From Planctomycetota bacterium (GTDB taxonomy: Bacteria > Planctomycetota > Phycisphaerae > Sedimentisphaerales > Anaerobacaceae), in assembly GCA_013349615.1 (NCBI GenBank), contig DUZJ01000012.1, positions 1 through 57,118 of the forward strand: a DNA stretch of 57,118 nt, written 5' to 3'. Below the pieces are notes generated by a model. It searched no databases and was not told the DNA's origin. It was given only the letters and a program-made list of their open reading frames with translations. The translations under genes were made by a program, and so were the position numbers. Below, in pieces: positions 15,090 to 23,526 of this stretch; positions within the stretch are counted from its first letter, which is position 1; each line of letters opens with the position of its first letter.

Positions 15090-17999
15090 TCAGATGACTG
15101 AAACACATCTCTCACACAAATCAGGATATTTGCTGTCGGCCCCAACGCTCGGCCAGAGGTTCCAGCACCGCTGACATTTTGCGTAACTGCTCTTCTCCGC
15201 CACGACCGTCGTTTCGCCCGCGCCCTTTTGCAGCTTCACCTCGCTGACTATGCACAAGGCCGCAAACTGTTCAAGTCCAAACTCATTTAGAAGCCCGGCA
15301 AATTCCTCATCTTCGCAGTAAACGGTTACGCTCGCTTCCTGATTGCTCGCAATCTTTTTCTCCTGTCTCAATCCCTCAAGCACCCGCAGAACCTCGTCAC
15401 GCAGTCCCATTAACTTCTGCCACCGTTCTTCGTCCCCTCGCCAGTCGATGGGCTCATCGACTTTTGGCATCTTAGCTAAATGAACGCTTTCAACCGCTTG
15501 AGACTTAAACTTCATCGCCGCCCACGCTTCCTCCGCCGTGTGAACCAGTATCGGCGTCAGCATACGAACCAGGCTGTCTAATATCTTATACATCGCGGTT
15601 TGGGCGCTTCGCCGCGACAGGCTGTCTGACGCATCGCAGTAGAGTCTGTCCTTGAGCACATCCATATAGATACTGCTCATCTCGACCGTGCAGAAATTAT
15701 AAAGAAGCGAAAAAACCTTATGATAGACAAAGTTCTCGTAGGCTTCCGTCACGTTCGCAATCAGCTTTTGCAACTGCTGCACCGCCCACTTATCGACCTC
15801 GAACATATCATCGTAAGCAACGCTCATAGCCGGGTCAAAATCATCGGTATTGCCAAGCAGGTATCGCAGCGTATTCCGGATTTTCCGATACGCGTCCTGC
15901 GTCCTTCCTATCAGCTCATCGGTGCACCGTACATCTTCCTGATAATTGACACTCGCCACCCACAGCCGCAGAATGTCCGCCCCGTATTTTGCCACCTCAT
16001 CCTGGGCCACAACATAGTTACCTAACGACTTCGACTGCTTCATCCCGTTCTCGTCAACGGTAAAGCCGTGCGTCAAAACATTCTTGAACGGCTCTTTCCC
16101 AGTCGCCCCAAGCGCCGCCAGAAGTGACAGTTGAAACCACCCGCGATGCTGGTCCGAGCCTTCCAGGTATAAATCGACCGGCACGGGCCACCCCGCATCC
16201 TTCACACACACACTGTACCAGCTACACCCCGACTCGAACCAGACGTCGAAGATGTTTTCTTCCTTATGCAGGTCGTCGAAGCAAAATCCTTCCGGCAATT
16301 CAAAATCATCGCCCAGAATCTGACGCGGCGAGTCCGTAAACCAGCTATCAGAACCGTGTTTGCCGATATGTCTCGCCACCGCCAATACGGACTCCTTAGT
16401 CATCAAGCTTTTGCCGTCCGAGTCCACAAGCGAGGGTATCGGCAGTCCCCAGCTTCGCTGCCTGCTGATACACCAGTCTGGCCGGGTCTCAAGCATACCC
16501 TCAATTCGTTTCTGTCCCCACGCAGGTATCCATTTTACTTTCGCAACGCGCTCCAGCGCCAAATCCCGCAGACTCTTGCCGATGCCGGGCAGCTCCCTGT
16601 CAACGCTGATAAACCATTGCTCCGTTGCCCTGAAAATCACCGGCCCTTTACTCCGCCAGCAGTGTGGATAGCTGTGCGAAATCTCGCCCTCGGCAAAGAG
16701 AAACCCTTTTTCGCGCAAATGATTATTTATGGTACTATCAATCTCCAACACTTTTCGTCCTCGCAGCCAATCCGGCACCGTATCGTCATACCGCCCATCG
16801 TCCAGCACCGGCGAATAGACCGCAAGCCCATACTTTTGCCCCGAAACAAAGTCCTCAAGCCCATGTCCCGGCGCAGTATGTACGAGCCCGGTTCCATCTT
16901 GAGTCGTAACGTACTCAGCCAGAATTACCATATAGGCGTCTTTGTCCGTCGGATTATCTTCCACAAACGGATGCAAATACCGAAGCCCTTCGAGTTCGCT
17001 GCCGCGTACCGCCTTTTCGCTAACCTGATATTGTTTCTTTTCCAGATTACCCGCTTCGACCACCGCCTCGACACGCTCGGTCGCTACTATCGAAACAAAC
17101 CGGTTAACTTCTGTCTTCTGTTTTCTGTCCTCTGCCTTCTGTCTTCTGTCCTCTTTCTTCTGCTCATATCTTATCGCCGTATAATCCAGGTGGGGATGCA
17201 CCGCTATCGCCAGGTTCGCCGTCAGCGTCCACGGCGTCGTCGTCCATATCATAAAGCAGACCTTCGCGGCTTCAGCCTCGCTTTTTTCAATCAAACCAAG
17301 CTCCACCAATCGGCCAACGCTCTCTTCGGCGACAGGAAAATTAACAAAGATACTCGGCGACGATATGTCCTTATATTCTAATTCAGCTTCAGCCAGAGCC
17401 GTCTCGCACCCAATCGACCAATGAATCGGCTTAAGCTGCTTATATACCAGCCCCTTATCGACCAGCTCCGCAAATACCTCCACAATCCCCGCCTCGTATT
17501 GCGGCTTAAATGTAAGATACGGCTTATCAAACTCGCCGAATATACCCAACTCCTGAAATTGTTTGCTTTGTATCTTGACGTATTTGCTCGCATATTTCTT
17601 ACAGGCCTTGCGGATGTCCGGCTTACTCATCTGGCGCACCGCGTCCCCTAATTCCGCTGCGACCTTTGCCTCGATGGGCAGGCCGTGGCAGTCCCAGCCC
17701 GGCAGATACGGCGCATCGAACCCCGACATAGTCTTATACTTGACAACGAAATCCTTGAGCACCTTGTTGATAACGTGCCCCATATGGATATCGCCGTTAG
17801 CGTATGGCGGCCCATCGTGCAGTATATACAACGGCGCCCCTTTCCGTGCCTTGCGTATCCTGCCGTAGATGTTCTTCTTCGCCCATTCCTTGCGAAGCTG
17901 CGGCTCTCGCTGAACCAGATTGGCCTTCATTGAAAAGCTCGTCTTCGGCAGGTTCAATGTGTCACGGTAGCCTTTTGCCTTTTCCTTTTGCTCTGACAT
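15090..17999 (-). CDS. ileS: isoleucyl-tRNA synthetase
   Basis: A 969-residue class I synthetase that charges tRNA-Ile and edits valine. HIGH appears as HMGH at 72-75 (HDGPPYANGDIHMGH). The CP1 editing domain shows WTTTPWT near 253. The KMSKS loop near 650 reads MKQSKSLGN. The tail has a Cys4 zinc site (CQRCW and CERC, about 939-965). An unusual stretch of about 20 residues at roughly 279-298 (EQKKEDRRQKAEDRKQKTE) is encoded by a low-complexity DNA repeat (17107-17163). It sits inside the editing domain, just after WTTTPWTLTANLAIAVHP. The frame stays open through it. The start at 17999 lacks a strong ribosome binding site. Confidence 0.95.
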   Translation of the reverse strand: MSEQKEKAKGYRDTLNLPKTSFSMKANLVQREPQLRKEWAKKNIYGRIRKARKGAPLYILHDGPPYANGDIHMGHVINKVLKDFVVKYKTMSGFDAPYLPGWDCHGLPIEAKVAAELGDAVRQMSKPDIRKACKKYASKYVKIQSKQFQELGIFGEFDKPYLTFKPQYEAGIVEVFAELVDKGLVYKQLKPIHWSIGCETALAEAELEYKDISSPSIFVNFPVAEESVGRLVELGLIEKSEAEAAKVCFMIWTTTPWTLTANLAIAVHPHLDYTAIRYEQKKEDRRQKAEDRKQKTEVNRFVSIVATERVEAVVEAGNLEKKQYQVSEKAVRGSELEGLRYLHPFVEDNPTDKDAYMVILAEYVTTQDGTGLVHTAPGHGLEDFVSGQKYGLAVYSPVLDDGRYDDTVPDWLRGRKVLEIDSTINNHLREKGFLFAEGEISHSYPHCWRSKGPVIFRATEQWFISVDRELPGIGKSLRDLALERVAKVKWIPAWGQKRIEGMLETRPDWCISRQRSWGLPIPSLVDSDGKSLMTKESVLAVARHIGKHGSDSWFTDSPRQILGDDFELPEGFCFDDLHKEENIFDVWFESGCSWYSVCVKDAGWPVPVDLYLEGSDQHRGWFQLSLLAALGATGKEPFKNVLTHGFTVDENGMKQSKSLGNYVVAQDEVAKYGADILRLWVASVNYQEDVRCTDELIGRTQDAYRKIRNTLRYLLGNTDDFDPAMSVAYDDMFEVDKWAVQQLQKLIANVTEAYENFVYHKVFSLLYNFCTVEMSSIYMDVLKDRLYCDASDSLSRRSAQTAMYKILDSLVRMLTPILVHTAEEAWAAMKFKSQAVESVHLAKMPKVDEPIDWRGDEERWQKLMGLRDEVLRVLEGLRQEKKIASNQEASVTVYCEDEEFAGLLNEFGLEQFAALCIVSEVKLQKGAGETTVVAEKSSYAKCQRCWNLWPSVGADSKYPDLCERCVSVI
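17107..17163 (-). repeat. low-complexity repeat inside ileS
   Basis: Minus-strand units AGAAGACAGA, AGGCAGAGGACAGA, AAACAGAAGACAGA form an imperfect tandem array of 7-bp steps. The same word set occurs at 47812-47845 ahead of the rhomboid gene. It is in frame with ileS and adds a charged Lys/Arg/Glu/Gln stretch. Confidence 0.75.
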
Positions 18000-18239
18000 T
18001 CCAAAAATTCCTCAAAATTCTATTTACGAACCAAACATATTACGCATTCAATCGGACAAAGTCAACATCACCTTGTCATTGCCGGACCTGCTGTGCAGGC
18101 CGCGGCAATCTCATCCGTAACATTTTAGATTACTTCCCGTATCATCCTGTTGTCCTTTCTAATTTTTCTTCGTGTCTTACTGCCTTCGTTGCAAAAACTA
18201 CAAACCTCTGTGCTCTCTGTGTCCTCTGTGGCTAAAAAG
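18000..18239. other. noncoding stretch with degenerate repeats
   Basis: Upstream of ileS. It has a GTCATTGCCGG-GCAATCTC repeat near 18075-18115, and TTTTTCTTCGTGTCTTACTG plus CTCTGTGTCCTCTGTGGC phrases near 18165-18236 that belong to the word-repeat family. No promoter was called. Confidence 0.45.
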
Positions 18240-18276
18240 AAAAGCCTTCCGGACTTTGCTGCTCCGGAAGGCTTTT
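18240..18276. terminator. strong bidirectional hairpin terminator
   Basis: AAAAGCCTTCCGGA, 9-base loop, TCCGGAAGGCTTTT: a 14-bp stem with A and T ends, so it works on either strand. It lies between the end of the PHP-ATPase gene (18565) and the start of ileS, and most likely stops minus-strand transcription of the former. Confidence 0.75.
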
Positions 18277-18564
18277 AATACCTGTTCATATAGCTTTCTC
18301 AGGGCAGCTTCAGCTTCTCCGCAATAATTATCATAATCGCAATGTTCATTATATTAGTCATAAATCCAAAACCCAATATACCAATTCACCAATCACTAAT
18401 TCACTTTAGTCTATAATTCGGCTTATGTCAAGCGAAAGTTTAAAAAAGTCCAAAGATTTCCACAACTCAACACTATCTCTTGCCCTTGACAGTAGCTTTC
18501 CGTGCACTCGTCCAAGCCTTTAATAGCTGGCTGGACATAGTTTGCCGGATGCCTTTAATTTTCT
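18277..18564. other. intergenic region, nothing recognised
   Basis: Downstream of the PHP-ATPase gene on its strand. AT-rich, with CCAATTCACCAATCACTAAT-type phrases near 18380. No gene. Confidence 0.4.
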
Positions 18565-21450
18565 TTATATTTTATAACGAACCTGCCTGATCCTAAAAGC
18601 CTCTTTTCCACCTTCCATTATATCAATAACTGTTTTTACAATATCATTATTGTCAATTGAGCCTGACAATTGCAACAGGCCTTTGTCATTACTTTGAGAG
18701 TCAAGCACTATAACCTGCTCAGCATCCCCTAAAACAACAATATTGGGGTTATGCGTACATGCTATTATTTGCCTGGTCTCTTTTAGTTCAGCAAGAATAT
18801 CAACCAGCACATTGCCAACTAAACGATTGTCAAGGTTATCTTCTGGTTGATCAATCATTAATGGAGATTTCTCTGCCAATGCTATTAATGGAAGCATAGC
18901 GCTCGATCTTTGGCCTGGAGACAGCTTGTCCACTGGTTTACCATTAAGCATAATGCTTTCGTAATCATCCCAGCCTGTTTCCTGCATCTTGAGAACATCC
19001 AGCATAACTTTGCCAGCATCCGTAAGTACAGGAATGTCTGCGCCTTCGTGCTTCTCATATATCTGACAATTTTCTTTAAATTTGCTGACATGATTATCTG
19101 TTAAGTCCGTGGCAGTACTCCGCATTTCTTCTATCTTTCCTTGGAGGATAAACCGGCAAAATTCAAGCGGGTTAAAGTTAGACGAAATGATATCTTTCAA
19201 TTTTTGCTCAACTCTCATCCCTCTTGACTTTAAAAATGCAGGTATAGCTTTTAAGAATGCCTCCCTGTCACCGGAAGGTATCATACGAATATCTATTTTC
19301 AGCTTATCATTTGTGAAGCGATTGAGTTTTTCCTTTACTTCCTCAACCTTGTTTGCCCTGATACAGGTAATCTGATTCTGGGACTGCTCTAATCTTTTCA
19401 GGATGTTACTTCTTTCTACAATTTTCTGTTTAAGCTCTTGCCACACTTCCACATAACTTTCTCTTAATGCTGTAACTGTCGCAAGCCTTTTCTTGGCATT
19501 ACTCCTCAAATCGGCGATTTTCTGCTGATCTGGTTTGTCAGAGAACTGCTCTCGGAGGTCAGAATATAACTTGTTGATTTCCGTATCGAGGGAAGTGTCT
19601 TTTTGGCTTAACATATTTTCGAGTTCTTCAAGTCTGACTATGATTTCCCGAATGTTACTTGCTGTATATTGCTCAATCTGTACAACTCTCTTATCTTTCA
19701 GTTGCTCATCAGTCCACCATTTCTGGAGTTCCTCACCACCGGCTTTAAGTATTTTGTCCAGCCCTGAGCGGATATTAACAGGTTCTACTTCCTCAATCTT
19801 GGTTTTTAGTTCTGAGGTATTGTCACTAAGCTTGCTATAGACAGCCTTTTTAAGCGAAGCGAAATCTATGGCTTCAAAATGCTCTTTAACATCATCTTTA
19901 TTTATCCTGTCAAAATCGTCTTTGAACTCTTTATACCGGTATATGAAGCCGTCATCTTTGTTAAGAATCTGATTAAGTTTTGCAATCTCTGCCTCAATTT
20001 GCCGTCTATTACTCTCCAATTCCACCAAGATTTGCTGGCGTATGTCTAAGGCTTCTGCAATGTTAGGAATCATTCTGTCAAGAAGCGATCTTTGCCTTGG
20101 AGTATCTCTTCCCAATGTTTCGATTTCACTCCATCCGTACAGCCTTAATGGATATTCTCCTGCTCTCTCAATATCGTCGACAGAAATATAATTGCCATCA
20201 AGGTCGTATACCTTAGTTGTATAGTCCTGTTTAGGATCATAAGTAGCTTCAAGTACCCGGATTTCACCATCACTTAATTTGTAGTAAATTCTTAACAGTG
20301 TGCCCTGAAGAGTTGCTTTTTGCAGGTCTAATATACGTGTAGACAGTTTATTAGCCTGATCAAGTTCTTTTAATGTCCTATTGTAGCCAAATACATATCT
20401 AAAAACCTCTAAAAGAGTAGATTTTCCTGAACCTCTGGGGCCGATTATACAATTTAAATTTTCAGAAAAGGCTATTGCTACATCCTCAAAAAACGATTCT
20501 TCTGAGCCGGATATGCTCATGCCTATTACCCTTGGTGAAGTAGGAACAACAATTTCGTCAGAAAACCTTATTCTTGTTTCCGGGAATTTCAGAGCATCCC
20601 TTAAGCCTTCTATCGAGAGTGTTGTCATCTTCACCATTGTAGTGCGTTGGTTGTTAGCATAATCTTCTATGCAATGTGCGTCATAACCCATTATGGTCGC
20701 TATGTTTCTTCTTTTTCCGTCAGTTTCATACCAGCGGTAAAACTCTTTGTGTTCTTTCTTTTGTATTTCTATTGCGTCAAAACCAAAATCGAATAAGAAT
20801 TTCGTAAGTGATATATCTATTTCTATCTGCTTCTCCTTTTGTGTTTTAGGATCGAATGTCTGCAATGCAATTATGTTTTTAGCAGTCTGGCGAAATTCAG
20901 ATCTCATGCCATTGCTGGATTCAATGTGAGCTGCAATGCACAATCCCCCAAGCTTATGAATTTCACTAACCCAGGCATTGAAATCTTTTATTTCAACTTC
21001 TTCTTTCCCTGTTCTTTTATTTTCAACAGGAATTCCTCTGAGAAGCGATGCGAATGTTTCGGGGTTTGAACCCGGTGGCATTATAACTGTAATATGTATC
21101 CTAACATCTCCCAAGACAGGAGTGGTTCGCACACTGATTTCCATACCTGGCAAAATAACTAAATGACTTTGCTTTGACGAATGATTTGCCAGCCGCTCAG
21201 CGTAGCTACACTTCATGTGGTCAGTTATAATCACTAGATCGCAGCCTGACCTATCTCGTATTATCTCATAAAAATCGGATTCTTTGTCGGCAGGCAGATA
21301 ATTCTCTTTATTATTTAGATTTGAGTCTCCCTTGTTCTTACACCAGTCATGACTTAGGGGAGAATGACAATGAAAAGCAACCTTATAAAATTGAGCTATT
21401 CTCTGCTGAGATTTCTCGATTCTGGACAGTTCACTAGAGTATTTAGTCAT
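18565..21450 (-). CDS. PHP-domain plus SMC-like ATPase (TrlF/Ppl-like)
   Basis: A 961-residue protein. The N-terminal PHP phosphoesterase domain shows metal-site motifs: HCHS at 27-30, ITDH at 75-78, AAH near 170, and GYDAH near 255. After about 310 comes an SMC/Rad50-like ATPase: Walker A GPRGSGKST near 333, a coiled-coil-rich middle (about 430-770), signature LSPGQRS near 845, and Walker B PLMIDQPEDNLDN near 862. This architecture matches the TrlF/Ppl families; a PHP-ATPase (ppl) was reported as a single-gene antiphage system, so nucleic-acid cleavage coupled to ATPase sensing is plausible here (inference). AGGAG lies about 7 bases before ATG. The gene is visibly more AT-rich than ileS, hinting at transfer. 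Confidence 0.85.
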   Translation of the reverse strand: MTKYSSELSRIEKSQQRIAQFYKVAFHCHSPLSHDWCKNKGDSNLNNKENYLPADKESDFYEIIRDRSGCDLVIITDHMKCSYAERLANHSSKQSHLVILPGMEISVRTTPVLGDVRIHITVIMPPGSNPETFASLLRGIPVENKRTGKEEVEIKDFNAWVSEIHKLGGLCIAAHIESSNGMRSEFRQTAKNIIALQTFDPKTQKEKQIEIDISLTKFLFDFGFDAIEIQKKEHKEFYRWYETDGKRRNIATIMGYDAHCIEDYANNQRTTMVKMTTLSIEGLRDALKFPETRIRFSDEIVVPTSPRVIGMSISGSEESFFEDVAIAFSENLNCIIGPRGSGKSTLLEVFRYVFGYNRTLKELDQANKLSTRILDLQKATLQGTLLRIYYKLSDGEIRVLEATYDPKQDYTTKVYDLDGNYISVDDIERAGEYPLRLYGWSEIETLGRDTPRQRSLLDRMIPNIAEALDIRQQILVELESNRRQIEAEIAKLNQILNKDDGFIYRYKEFKDDFDRINKDDVKEHFEAIDFASLKKAVYSKLSDNTSELKTKIEEVEPVNIRSGLDKILKAGGEELQKWWTDEQLKDKRVVQIEQYTASNIREIIVRLEELENMLSQKDTSLDTEINKLYSDLREQFSDKPDQQKIADLRSNAKKRLATVTALRESYVEVWQELKQKIVERSNILKRLEQSQNQITCIRANKVEEVKEKLNRFTNDKLKIDIRMIPSGDREAFLKAIPAFLKSRGMRVEQKLKDIISSNFNPLEFCRFILQGKIEEMRSTATDLTDNHVSKFKENCQIYEKHEGADIPVLTDAGKVMLDVLKMQETGWDDYESIMLNGKPVDKLSPGQRSSAMLPLIALAEKSPLMIDQPEDNLDNRLVGNVLVDILAELKETRQIIACTHNPNIVVLGDAEQVIVLDSQSNDKGLLQLSGSIDNNDIVKTVIDIMEGGKEAFRIRQVRYKI

Positions 21451-21718
21451 CGCTATTCTCCTAAGCCTATCCCAACCATACTATGAAAACACTAATCCGC
21501 GAAGGCCCAAATAATGCTTATATGCTTTCCATATAATAACCCAACACCCCGTCTTTTCAAAATGGACCTGCCGGATTTCTATCAACTGGTGCGTCTCACT
21601 GATTTCTGCGTTCTTTAAGCCCACAATCTACCAATCCAAATAATCCCTGTCCACCATAAAATTCCGCCCCAAGGGCCTTCCACAATTTTACATTTTGCTT
21701 TTTGATATTTAATCTTAT
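21451..21718. other. gap between membrane-protein gene and PHP-ATPase gene
   Basis: 268 bases downstream of the four-helix gene and upstream of the PHP-ATPase. It includes CCACAATCTACCAATCC-type phrases. No gene. Confidence 0.35.
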
Positions 21719-22111
21719 TTATACTTCCGCCTTTCCTTTTCGAAATGTCAATGCCACAGCTAAAATGTTCACAATAGGCAATCCTAAACCCATTAAGCAG
21801 ACAAGCCACATAACAAGGTTCACGAAATGAGCATCCGCCACCTCAAAAATAAAGATAGTCAGAAAAGAGACGTTTACAATAATGGCAATAACCTTCAGAA
21901 CAGAAGTAAGAATTTCCAACTTTTTATGAAATGTCAACGCAATAGTAATGAGCGTTACGGGAGGGAACACAAATATCAATATGAATCCTGCCCAGTCGAT
22001 AAGTGTTTGAGGGTGAGCGCCAGACCTACTCACGATTAATAAAATGATGGCCAGGAAAATAGCGTTCAGGACAATAGCAATAATTTTGACAACTTTAGTA
22101 AGTCTCTTCAT
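21719..22111 (-). CDS. small membrane protein with internal duplication
   Basis: A 130-residue protein with four predicted membrane helices in two similar halves. Half 1 (about 6-60) runs KIIAIVLNAIFLAIILLI ... FVFPPVTLITIALTFHKK. Half 2 (about 66-125) runs KVIAIIVNVSFLTIFIF ... GLGLPIVNILAVALTFRKGK. Both halves share IAI-N-FL and P-V-LAL-TF-K spacing. The start at 22111 is set by a strong GGAGG 8 bases upstream; a longer frame from 22204 has no such site. The function is unknown. It lies upstream of the PHP-ATPase on the same strand with a 268-base gap. Confidence 0.75.
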   Translation of the reverse strand: MKRLTKVVKIIAIVLNAIFLAIILLIVSRSGAHPQTLIDWAGFILIFVFPPVTLITIALTFHKKLEILTSVLKVIAIIVNVSFLTIFIFEVADAHFVNLVMWLVCLMGLGLPIVNILAVALTFRKGKAEV

Positions 22112-22644
22112 TATAAACCTCCAAAACCTAAAATCCCCGTCAAAACAGACGAATTTCCACAGTTGTTCATCCACCTCGCAGCGGCCATAAAATACCCCAA
22201 ACACCCAAATCTGTCAAATCAAATTCGATTGACCAAAAAAAGTAATTTTTGGTCATTTTTTTCTTCTTTTTGTGCATTTTGAGCCTTTTCGCGGCAAAAA
22301 ACCGCGTAATCTGCGCAATCTGCGTCTAATTTCTCTTCGTGCCCTCGTGCCTTAGTGGCGAGTTAATATAGGTAAAAAGGCGCGACCAAAAGCTGCCATA
22401 GTTAAAACCAAAATCCCAAAAAAATAAAAAATTTTAACTCCTTTATTACCAATAGCTTAATCCTGTAAATCCTGTCAAAAACAAGCCGATTTTCGTATCA
22501 AACGCGCACATTCGTGCATTTATAGAGGGACAGTTCTTTTTTCAGCCCTCATTTCGGGGCCGTCATCCCGAAGCCTTTGTTTTGAAAAACTTGTCCCGCA
22601 CGTATTAGGCGTAAGCCTAAGTTTAATAGGTGCGGGATCAGGAT
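22112..22644. repeat. repeat-rich noncoding stretch
   Basis: 22241-22364 is copy 2 of the word-like repeat seen at 475-667. 22594-22637 is a nested stem-loop: outer arms TCCCGCAC/GTGCGGGA, inner arms TTAGGC/GCCTAA with loop GTAA. No gene. Confidence 0.6.
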
Positions 22645-23055
22645 TTCAGTAATTTGGATTTGTTTAGGATTTAGATATAAGGATTCCGGATTTCAGTCTG
22701 CCGGATAACTCCTTACCCAATATGATGTTACAATCAACAACAAATATCGAAGATCCGGCCTTTCTTGGACGGAATCATTTATCAATTATCAATAATCATT
22801 GTGCCCTCGGCGCCACCTCTACAACTGTAGTGAGCGCACTACAAATCGCTCATTTTATGCAAAACAAACCCAATTTCAGAAAAGCCAAAATGAACGTAAA
22901 GATGGTATCAACAGGGGATTATGAAAGAAAGGACACTTGGTGGAGCGGGAAAAACAAACCCAATTCAAACCCAATTCAAAGCCAATCAAACCCAATTAAA
23001 GCCAATAAAATGCCAAAACAAACCCAATACAAACCCAAACAAACCCAATTTCAAA
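22645..23055 (+). repeat. QNKPNF-type dispersed repeat element, copy A
   Basis: About 410 bp that match, inverted, 45925-45345. Shared blocks in order: a lead (GTAATTT-GATTTGTTTAG), GATAACTCCTTACCCAATAT, a segment reading ALQIAHFMQNKPNF in one frame, a DTWWSGKNKPN segment, and an 11-bp-phased AAACCCAATTC array. One frame stays open across the element in both copies. I recall many database proteins with QNKPNF text in Phycisphaerae genomes, which I believe are translations of this repeat family rather than real proteins. Confidence 0.8.
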
Positions 23056-23155
23056 CCAGGTATCATCATAAGAGAATGATAATCAATAAAGAATTTCGCC
23101 TGCTGGTCATAAAGATGATGACTTTCGCGTATTCTCCCGGCCGCAGAATGTGTAT

Positions 23156-23425
23156 TCACGCGGATTCCCGTTTTCCCTGCTGCTGCTCGTCCTCGCCGGA
23201 CTGGTGTTGCAACTTTTGCCCGGACTTTGCAATTGACTTTTCAGGTCGGCCTTTGCGCTTACTCCTCAGAAAGCGGGAGAGCCTGCCCCCCAGCAGAAAT
23301 TGCAGACCTAAGATTTACAGCCCAATCAATATGAGCCATGAGCCGGGGGTAAAAGGAGTAATCAGGGCCAGAAAGCCCAGAATAATACAAATAATACCAA
23401 TAGATTTTTTTACAATTTGCTTCAT
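23156..23425 (-). pseudogene. PGPGW-like small membrane protein, broken by in-frame stop
   Basis: Residues 1-36 read MKQIVKKSIGIICIILGFLA then LITPFTPGSWLILIGL, a membrane hairpin like the putative transmembrane PGPGW family (here TPGSW). A TAA at 23315-23317 interrupts it. The same frame continues after the stop as ILGLQFLLGGRLSRFLRSKR and onward to a TGA at 23156, giving 88 residues if the stop were read as one sense codon. LIGL-x-ILGL with x = Glu would restore the usual second helix, and GAA to TAA is one base. It is either a recent pseudogene or a sequencing error. A weak start (23425) lacks a clear ribosome binding site. Confidence 0.6.
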
Positions 23426-23526
23426 TTGGTTTATTAGGAACAGCCACCGTTTTTTGTGTGCTGCCCCGGCCATTAATAGTTGGCTGTCCCTATTTTCATT
23501 TTCTGCTGGGCTTGTGAACTGCCGGC

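Noticed and set aside
16266..17381. 371-residue open frame antisense to ileS
   Set aside because: Codon pattern is the mirror of ileS; no signal peptide or domain.
22950..23055. AAACCCAATTC array considered as a CRISPR
   Set aside because: Period about 11 bases, no unique spacers, no leader or cas genes.
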